Shown here piece after piece: positions 60,701 to 64,000 of a DNA stretch of 64,000 nucleotides. The stretch lies in contig OY294068.1 in assembly GCA_958510875.1 (NCBI GenBank), positions 155,160,388 through 155,224,387 on the forward strand, in the 5' to 3' direction. The DNA comes from Endomychus coccineus (lineage: Eukaryota; Arthropoda; Insecta; Coleoptera; Endomychidae). The translations under genes were made by a program, and so were the position numbers. Under the pieces are notes generated by a model that worked only from the letters and a program-made list of their open reading frames with translations, had not been told where the DNA came from and searched no databases. The first letter of the stretch is position 1, and every line of letters begins with the position of its first letter.

Positions 60701-61995
60701 AACCAGTTTCAGGAAGACGACGAACTACATCAATAAATAATTAGGTCACAATTAACGATTAATAGAAGCACGATATGGCGATTTCTACAGTTTTTATTTT
60801 CTAAATTGAATATACTTTTCTACTAAAATATGCGTTTTTAACAATGCATTCAACTAGTCTACATACATGTTTTTTTGATCTAGGATATTCTTCACAAGCA
60901 GGAAGTAAAATATAATTTTGGATTTTGAATACATTTTAGACTAATGATTGAATAAAAATCATAAAATATAAATAATTCATTGGACGAAATGTCAATTTCC
61001 CGGTTTACTTTATTTTGTGTAAACTTTTCAAAATCGCATAATAGTGCTACCAAATTTAGATCAAAAATGTATCTATTCAAGAGGTATTATCCAAATATAA
61101 GTTATTGAAGCAAATAGTGATTACTTGGGAATATCTTATTGATAATTAGTCCCAACAATTTTGTAACTTTACTTCCTGAGATGCAGTTTTTTTTACAGAA
61201 AGTGTAGTATTCATTTTCGAAAATAAAACGCCCAAAAAATATGCAAATATGTTTCGGTAGATTCGATATATTTTTCAAGATATTAGCTAAAACTAAAAAA
61301 CAGAAACTTGAAATCGAGTCAAAACAATTTCTTCACATTGTAAATATTATTTTAACTGAATTTTGACAAGATTTAAAAATGGTTAGAGTGAGAGTAAAAA
61401 TTCTTTTAAGGTATTAATATTGATCGATTTTTTGGAAGTTTGTTTTTCATGAAATCTTAGGTGTTTACAGGAAAAAATTTCTCTGGTATTCGCTTTGGCA
61501 GAAAGCGCTATTTTACAGCGTGATATATTTTGCAGGTGAAATTTACCGTGCCAATAGAGATGGATCTGATAGAAAAAGAATCTACAAATTGGAGGAGTCG
61601 GCTTATAGTTTGTTAGTATTCGATCCAAACAAACAAAGTGGCACAAACCAATGTGCCAACCACAACGGAGGATGTTCACATCTGTGCCTTACGTTACCTG
61701 CCAGAAAACCCGGTGATCCGGTAACTTTTACCTGCGCTTGCCCCACTCATTTCACATTCCAAGATAATCAGTGTATAGGTAATGTCAACCGAAAGTCTGA
61801 GAATATTATTGATTTTTGTTTCATGTTGGATTTTGATTTTCAGCTCCTAAACAGTTCATGATTTATAGTCAGAAGAATCTTGCGGTGAGATTGATACTAG
61901 ATACTACAGAATGTCCAGAAGCAGTATTACCAATTTTGGGGTTGAAAATGGTTAAGGCCATTGAATACGATCCCGTGCATAACTTCTTGTACTGG
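39650..61995 (+). CDS. arr: LRP5/6 (arrow) Wnt co-receptor, first 10 coding exons
   Basis: This is a single-pass membrane protein that binds Wnt and, with Frizzled, relays the beta-catenin signal. Ten exons splice in continuous frame to 1006 codons: signal peptide (1-24), YWTD propeller 1 (about 30-275), EGF 1 ([14 protein letters not shown]), propeller 2, EGF 2 ([14 protein letters not shown]), propeller 3, EGF 3 ([15 protein letters not shown]) and the first strands of propeller 4. The rest of propeller 4, the LDLa repeats, the membrane helix and the PPPSPxS tail must lie beyond the window. All splice sites are GT-AG. The module order is diagnostic for LRP5/6 rather than other LDL receptors. 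Introns 4, 5 and 8 are 5.4, 6.1 and 7.4 kb and packed with transposons; the others are 53-211 bp. Confidence 0.95.
39773..40002 (+). CDS. arr: arrow exon 2: start of propeller 1
   Basis: [15 protein letters not shown] aligns with the LLLYA-type first strand of LRP5/6. The first YWTD position reads ICWGD, an unusual variant. Confidence 0.9.
40058..40260 (+). CDS. arr: arrow exon 3: propeller 1 blade
   Basis: [21 protein letters not shown] and LRKVLFW match the most conserved LRP5/6 block. Phase 2 end at GG/GTGAGT. Confidence 0.93.
40472..40762 (+). CDS. arr: arrow exon 4: end of propeller 1
   Basis: [38 protein letters not shown] and FYYTDW. It ends in a split Trp codon that the next exon completes. 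Confidence 0.94.
40763..40989. other. arrow intron 4, left end
   Basis: Short intronic stretch with nothing recognised. Confidence 0.4.
42728..42760. repeat. (TTTA)n microsatellite, retrotransposon tail
   Basis: About eight ATTT units. It lies exactly at the inferred 3' end of the nested non-LTR element. Confidence 0.9.
43167..44133 (+). mobile_element. Tc1/mariner-type element with captured ORF (copy A)
   Basis: Terminal repeats CCGGGATATCAAAAATTA... with TA on both sides. The right-hand 150 bp match the right end of the transposase copy at 47578. The interior has no transposase; it carries a CpG-richer segment with an ORF shared only with the copy at 51845. Confidence 0.88.
43708..43999 (+). 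CDS. unknown basic ORF carried by Tc1-type element (copy A)
   Basis: From the internal Met the product reads [18 protein letters not shown], then [30 protein letters not shown] and SISKQFL-like text. It is strongly basic. The frame is open further upstream to 43598. The last 13 or so codons run into the element's right terminal repeat. I do not recognise a family. It may be a captured host exon with its 5' flank. Confidence 0.45.
45400..46118. other. arrow intron 4, right end
   Basis: 45900-45950 has AATAAATAAATAAATT and GAATTGAATT, resembling another non-LTR 3' tail on +. The rest is not recognised. Confidence 0.35.
46119..47065 (+). CDS. arr: arrow exon 5: EGF 1 and propeller 2
   Basis: This 947-nt exon codes the end of propeller 1, EGF 1 ([17 protein letters not shown]) and nearly all of propeller 2 ([60 protein letters not shown]). 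Ends AATCAG/GTGAGG. Confidence 0.95.
47090..47300 (-). pseudogene. non-LTR retrotransposon 3' coding remnant
   Basis: On - the text [21 protein letters not shown] resembles the GRPRKRW-type end of RTE/Jockey-like reverse transcriptases. Very short and decayed. Confidence 0.4.
47578..48955 (+). mobile_element. Tc1/mariner-type element with broken transposase
   Basis: Terminal repeats match the copies at 13948, 43167 and 51845 with TA flanks (first base T instead of C). At the left end the terminal motif (ATCTTGGTCAAGGGTGG) appears twice, at about 47598 and 47752. It lies in arrow intron 5. Confidence 0.92.
47904..48755 (+). pseudogene. Tc1/mariner-superfamily transposase, frameshifted and internally deleted
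   Basis: The N-terminal helix-turn-helix region ([24 protein letters not shown]) and the first catalytic block ([35 protein letters not shown]) are present. A T-run near 48360 shifts the frame, a second shift lies near 48520, and the segment with the second catalytic Asp is missing. The end resembles a [12 protein letters not shown] block but with Asn for the expected Asp (MNYF). It cannot be active. Confidence 0.85.
48957..49147. other. interior remnant next to a possible LTR
   Basis: AGAGATGCAAG...TACTTGTAAC text near 49050 resembles hAT ends, but no partner is found. Otherwise nothing. Confidence 0.25.
49148..50160 (-). mobile_element. possible LTR with primer site, antisense in arrow intron 5
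   Basis: On - a TATA box (TATAAAAG at 50020-50027) is followed by a long leader, and at 49164-49148 the text TGGCGCCCGAGGATTCG looks like a primer binding site. A TGTGATATCATG start lies near 50151. A matching second LTR or pol genes are not in the window, and the LTR end does not read CA, so the call is tentative. Confidence 0.35.
50161..50675. other. arrow intron 5, nothing recognised
   Basis: No supported feature. Confidence 0.35.
50676..50867. repeat. 192-bp foldback with GC-rich tip
   Basis: The arms pair over about 90 bp (ACCACAAGAGCTT / AAGCTCGTGTGGT at the ends; AAATCAC and GTGATTT around the CGAGCGC-AAA-GCGCGAG tip). A MITE-like hairpin in arrow intron 5. Confidence 0.8.
51195..51733 (-). 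pseudogene. hAT (ZBED-like) transposase C-terminal part, one frameshift
   Basis: On -: [12 protein letters not shown], then an acidic spacer, then after a frameshift in an A-run [43 protein letters not shown]. This is the canonical hAT dimerisation block. The N-terminal catalytic part is absent. A hAT-like end (TAGAGATGCATACC in reverse) lies near 52862, so the Tc1-type copy at 51845 probably sits inside this hAT element. Confidence 0.85.
51845..52716 (+). mobile_element. Tc1/mariner-type element with captured ORF (copy B)
   Basis: TA-flanked, same terminal repeats, same interior as copy A at 43167 but with two deletions: one between CCTCG repeats near 52133 and one in the ORF near 52508. 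Confidence 0.87.
52340..52582 (+). CDS. unknown basic ORF carried by Tc1-type element (copy B)
   Basis: It starts [18 protein letters not shown] and is nearly the same as copy A up to FSCERHS, then has an internal deletion. Differences from copy A in the shared part are mostly amino-acid changing (V to G, F to S, R to G, R to C, one silent Ser), so it shows no sign of protein-level constraint. Confidence 0.4.
   Translation: MDIYRKKKGRRARSDTKSNYMERKRHAKSGRKAVLGTTSLHFSNSRATGFSCERHSITTSEKVQCSHNYFIICSSLLFYN
52720..53147. other. arrow intron 5, right end
   Basis: Includes the probable hAT end at 52840-52866. Nothing else. Confidence 0.35.
53148..53457 (+). CDS. arr: arrow exon 6: EGF 2 and start of propeller 3
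   Basis: [18 protein letters not shown], then [14 protein letters not shown] and [11 protein letters not shown], then KVFILYTSN. Splices in phase from exon 5 through a split Gly codon. Confidence 0.93.
53551..53835 (+). CDS. arr: arrow exon 7: propeller 3 blades
   Basis: [57 protein letters not shown]. Confidence 0.94.
53893..54179 (+). CDS. arr: arrow exon 8: propeller 3 blades
   Basis: [38 protein letters not shown]. Phase 1 end at AGTG/GTGAGT. Confidence 0.94.
54297..54740 (-). repeat. Penelope-like pLTR (- copy)
   Basis: Inverted partner of 57510-57975. Shared blocks: CGACGTGGGCA, GTTCGTGTTTCTGTTCG, TTCGAAAGTGGATACTCGAA. It contains the hammerhead motif near its outer end. Confidence 0.85.
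54342..54385 (-). ncRNA. type I hammerhead ribozyme in Penelope pLTR
   Basis: On -, 5' to 3': stem I strand CGUCUU, core CUGAUGA, one extra U, stem II GGUC/GACC with GUGA loop, GAAA, minimal stem III from palindrome ACGUACGU, predicted cleavage after GUA, stem I strand AAGACG. All conserved core bases are present and stem I pairs perfectly over 6 bp. Very short stem III is the known form in Penelope-like retroelements. The unpaired U after the core is the one odd feature. Confidence 0.75.
54790..55520 (-). pseudogene. Penelope-like polyprotein C-terminal part (- copy)
   Basis: On -: RT end ([16 protein letters not shown], 55510-55420), linker ([17 protein letters not shown], 55250), and the tail of the GIY-YIG module ([37 protein letters not shown], 55010-54800). 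The frame changes between blocks and the GIY-YIG core itself is lost, so it is inactive. Confidence 0.75.
55540..56893 (+). mobile_element. nested Penelope-like copy with inverted 3' end at its 5' side
   Basis: About 275 bp at the right (56618-56893), covering the ORF end and 3' pLTR, is repeated in inverted form at the left (55540-55823). Between them lies the GIY-YIG ORF. An inverted partial pLTR upstream is a known Penelope arrangement. Confidence 0.75.
55893..56645 (+). CDS. Penelope-like polyprotein, RT thumb to GIY-YIG endonuclease (5'-truncated)
   Basis: The frame opens upstream of the Met (about 55815: [14 protein letters not shown]), so the Met is not the natural start. Order: RT C-terminus ([46 protein letters not shown]), linker, then GIY-YIG-type nuclease [20 protein letters not shown] with [11 protein letters not shown], and NHLLEHNH. 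The catalytic RT (YVDD) is missing but the nuclease core looks intact. Confidence 0.85.
   Translation: MDFLDLTISHTNNYFSFAIYHKPTHTDTTIHNTSLHPQSHKLAAYNCMIHRLINVPLSEDNFHLELNRIIDIAKNNGYNVKIINKILQTKLNKKALNIIYPQINNNTKSNFTCLTYLGKHSLKIFQFLKKQNKNVAFKTTNNLCSFINNSKSEKDKLKKSGVYRLRCDDCSALYIGQTGRSFSVRFNEHLRSYRLKKEDSNYANHLLEHNHNFTLIPDILHIQEKGHKLNILESIEILKHSKNNNNVILK
56898..57113 (-). pseudogene. Penelope-like RT fragment with YVDD (- copy)
   Basis: [18 protein letters not shown], then [13 protein letters not shown]: the palm catalytic motif of reverse transcriptase. Its 5' edge abuts the matching fragment on + at 57118. Confidence 0.8.
57118..57480 (+). pseudogene. Penelope-like RT fragment (+ copy)
   Basis: [36 protein letters not shown], then CEIEVNKNI. 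The YVDD motif is destroyed (RYVVAKC) and frames shift. Continues into the pLTR. Confidence 0.75.
57510..57975 (+). repeat. Penelope-like pLTR (+ copy) with decayed hammerhead
   Basis: At 57918-57963 the hammerhead pattern is recognisable (stem I GUCUU/AAGAC, stem II GGUC/GACC) but the core has two substitutions (CUGAUGC and GCAA) and an insertion before the cleavage site, so it should not cleave. Confidence 0.8.
58098..60125 (+). mobile_element. Tc1/mariner-like DNA transposon remnant with CAGGGTG-type ends
   Basis: Left end TA-CAGGATGCTTTAAAATT and right end (reverse) TA-CACAGGGTGTTTCAAAATT; both continue with ATTTCAAGGATGTATTT, then TGTCCTAAA. It encloses a broken transposase. In arrow intron 8. 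Confidence 0.65.
58594..59160 (+). pseudogene. DUF4817-type transposase remnant
   Basis: The N-terminus ([24 protein letters not shown]) is the DUF4817 helix-turn-helix found in many arthropod transposases. After a deletion the C-terminus follows in shifting frames ([33 protein letters not shown]). Internal deletion and stops make it inactive. Confidence 0.7.
60126..61535. other. arrow intron 8, right end
   Basis: Nothing recognised. Confidence 0.35.
61536..61778 (+). CDS. arr: arrow exon 9: end of propeller 3 and EGF 3
   Basis: [15 protein letters not shown], then [19 protein letters not shown] and [11 protein letters not shown]. The split Gly codon joins exon 8 in phase. Confidence 0.94.
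61844..61995 (+). CDS. arr: arrow exon 10: start of propeller 4
   Basis: [16 protein letters not shown], then [14 protein letters not shown] before GTAAGT, in phase 0. The next exon is not found before 64000. Confidence 0.9.
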
Positions 61996-63330
61996 GTAAG
62001 TAATTTTTTGTAATGTAATTCTTTCTAGTATATGAAACGAGTCATATTGGAAAAATGCCTAAACTCAGTCACAGAATCAGTAATAATAATATGTATTAAC
62101 TCTGAATATCCAATACCATTGAAAATAATGTGTACCCCAACAGGATTCCCAAAGATCCCGATGAATTAAAATGCCATATAACTAATAATCTTACTCAAGA
62201 CAGGATAAAGTTAACACTGCCATTGTGAAACTAGTTGTTTAACGGTTAATAATAATGTGTGAATTTAAACGTCTGTACTTCTCAATACTAAACTATATCC
62301 TTCAGATTATTACATTTTATTATATTAAGTTGGGAAATTTATATAACTCTTCAAATAGTGAAACTAGAAATAAAAAAAATTTACTTCAACTTCATTGACT
62401 AATTATAGTCCAGTCGCACGGTCGACCGAATTCCCTGAGAATCTGGCAAAATTTGATATGGCTGGAATGGTATCGAATCCTTTTTTTTACAGATTAATGA
62501 ATAAAAAGCACTTTTATTTTATCAGAAAAAGTTGGCTATTTTGTAAAAAAAATCGAAAATTTCGGGGTTTTTTCATTTATTTAAATTAATTTTGAAATAA
62601 ACCCTCTAATCAAAACAATACAAGAGATCAAAGTCATAGATAATTTGAATACGCGTCGAATGAGCCAAGTAGATGTAGAAGTCATTTCAAGGTTATGGGC
62701 CCGAGATAAGGCCCATTTCGTGATTTTTAATTCGGTTTACAAAATATTTTGTTTTTAATAGATAAAAGATAGTAAACATATTTTGTTTGCATGGAAAGTT
62801 GGCATTTTTATTCTATTTTTCACTGACTCAAAACAAAATGCATTTTGTAGTTTTTGACAAATATAATCTTAAATAACAATCAAATCACGTTTTGCTATAA
62901 ATGCCTAATTTTGGCGGGACTTTGAAAATTTTTGATCTCTGAAAATTGGATAAACTTTGAGGTTATAATATTCGAAAAAAACAAGAGATCCTGTTAGAGC
63001 TCTTCAATACGCGTATTTTGAGCTATTATAGATCAATTTTGCTTCAGTGGAAGTCTAGATATTCATGCAAACGTGTTTGGGCCTGTACCGGGCCCACTTT
63101 TGGGCCCAGTGTAAAAAACAACATTCAATGGAAAGTAGATGACTTTCTCTATCTAAATCCGAAAGTGTTGAAAAAAACCTAGAGGGAGTCAAAGAAAAAA
63201 AATAATCCGGCAAACTATCATTTTTTATGTGGCTAAGAGGTCACACTTATGATAAAGGTTTGAAATATGAATTTGAATCTACGACAGTGAAATGCGGAAG
63301 TTGGTATTATCATCCCTTCTTAGAGACACA
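61996..63330. other. arrow intron 10, nothing recognised
   Basis: Several GGGCCC-containing palindromic bits (about 62697-63110) but no ORF of a known family. Confidence 0.35.
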
Positions 63331-64000
63331 AACTCCAAAAGAAATCCGCTGCCAAGGATAAGGAGATGAGGAAAATTTGAGAGCACCATTCGACATCATC
63401 CAAGAAGGTCTTAAGTTCGCAGAGAAATGCAAATTAAGCTGAATGGAACCACCACTGTGCTGAACGATGAGGTAAAATATTTAGGCATTGCACTAGACAA
63501 GAATCCTTCAGCCAGCACATGAATAATGTAAATAAGAAGGCGACACGTGTCCTAATGGTGTGCAGAAGGATGGCAGGAAAAACATGGGGTTATTCACCCA
63601 AAATACTGCTCTGGATGTACACCATGATGGTGAGCCTATCCTTACCTATGAGGCGTTAACCTGCAGCGACGAAACCAAGCAAACTACCAAACAAAGGGAA
63701 TTAAGTGGGACACAAAGGCAGGCAAGCATATGCATAACGGGGGCTTCAAGGTCTTAGCATGGAGAAAATACTGGGATTCCCCTCCATATGGCCATAAGTA
63801 GGACGTAGGAGAGTTGAATCAGGAGAATACTAACCCTGTATAAAAGCAATCTATAGGTGTACCGATGAATCAAGAACTGCAGATGCTACGGGGGCTGGTG
63901 TCTTTGGATCCAAAAGCAAATACTCCGAACCCATGGGTATCTTTCTAGCGGGAGTCTATGCAATTGAGAAATGTGCACAGTTCAATAAAGAGAAAGGATA
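63330..64000 (+). pseudogene. non-LTR retrotransposon RT end and RNase H, runs off the window
   Basis: In shifting + frames: LNDEVKYLGIALDK, TRVLMVCRRMAGKTWG, PKILLWMYTMMV, ILTYEALT, QRQASICITGA, then RNase H text (CTDESRTADATGAGVFGSKS, EVYAIEKCAQFNKEKG-like). RT followed by RNase H is typical of I/R1-type LINEs. Frameshifted and inactive in what is visible. Confidence 0.8.

Overview
This 64 kb window is AT-rich animal DNA, most likely insect. It holds spliced genes with short GT-AG introns, an LRP5/6 (arrow) homologue and a choline/ethanolamine phosphotransferase, and a dense load of insect-type mobile elements. A beetle is plausible but the sequence does not prove it. There are no bacterial operons, CRISPR arrays, rRNA or recognisable tRNA genes.

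Host genes. (1) The last three coding exons of a CEPT1-like aminoalcohol phosphotransferase lie on + (1319-7484); the earlier exons are upstream of the window or displaced by a retroelement remnant at 330-960. (2) A complete five-exon THAP zinc-finger/coiled-coil gene of 233 codons lies on - (34570-35912); its first intron is GC-AG. (3) The first ten coding exons (1006 codons, unbroken reading frame) of the Wnt co-receptor LRP5/6 (arrow) lie on + (39650-61995). They run from the signal peptide through propellers 1-3 and EGF modules 1-3 into propeller 4, and the gene continues past the window end. Its introns 4, 5, 8 and 10 are long because they are filled with transposons.

Mobile elements. 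One complete BEL/Pao LTR retrotransposon (18624-24468) has LTRs that look identical, a 5-bp target duplication, a tRNA-Tyr type primer site, a polypurine tract and one uninterrupted gag-pol frame. It landed in the arm of an older foldback element. Penelope-like elements with hammerhead-ribozyme cores lie in arrow intron 8 (54297-57975), with a solo fragment near 15.8 kb. Four Tc1/mariner-type elements share one terminal repeat: one carries a broken transposase, one is an internal-deletion derivative, and two carry an unrelated ORF that looks captured. Five P-superfamily elements (three with perfect 8-bp duplications) keep only a THAP exon with a splice donor or less. Two hAT remnants, a DUF4817-type DDE transposase remnant, several non-LTR retrotransposon pieces (two nested in arrow intron 4, one with RNase H at the right edge), a probable LTR piece and several foldback MITEs fill most of the rest.

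Layout: 1-7.5 kb CEPT1 3' end with repeats; 7.5-17.5 kb foldbacks and MITEs; 17.5-24.5 kb foldback plus BEL; 24.5-33.7 kb MITEs, P-like and hAT copies; 34.5-36 kb THAP gene; 36.4-39.3 kb MITEs and two P-like copies; 39.65 kb to the end arrow with transposon-filled introns. No wholly new system is proven. The strongest leads are the two Tc1-type copies with the captured ORF, the hammerhead-bearing Penelope pair, the THAP-exon-only P-like family and the THAP host gene. All family calls are from reading motifs by eye; no database was searched.
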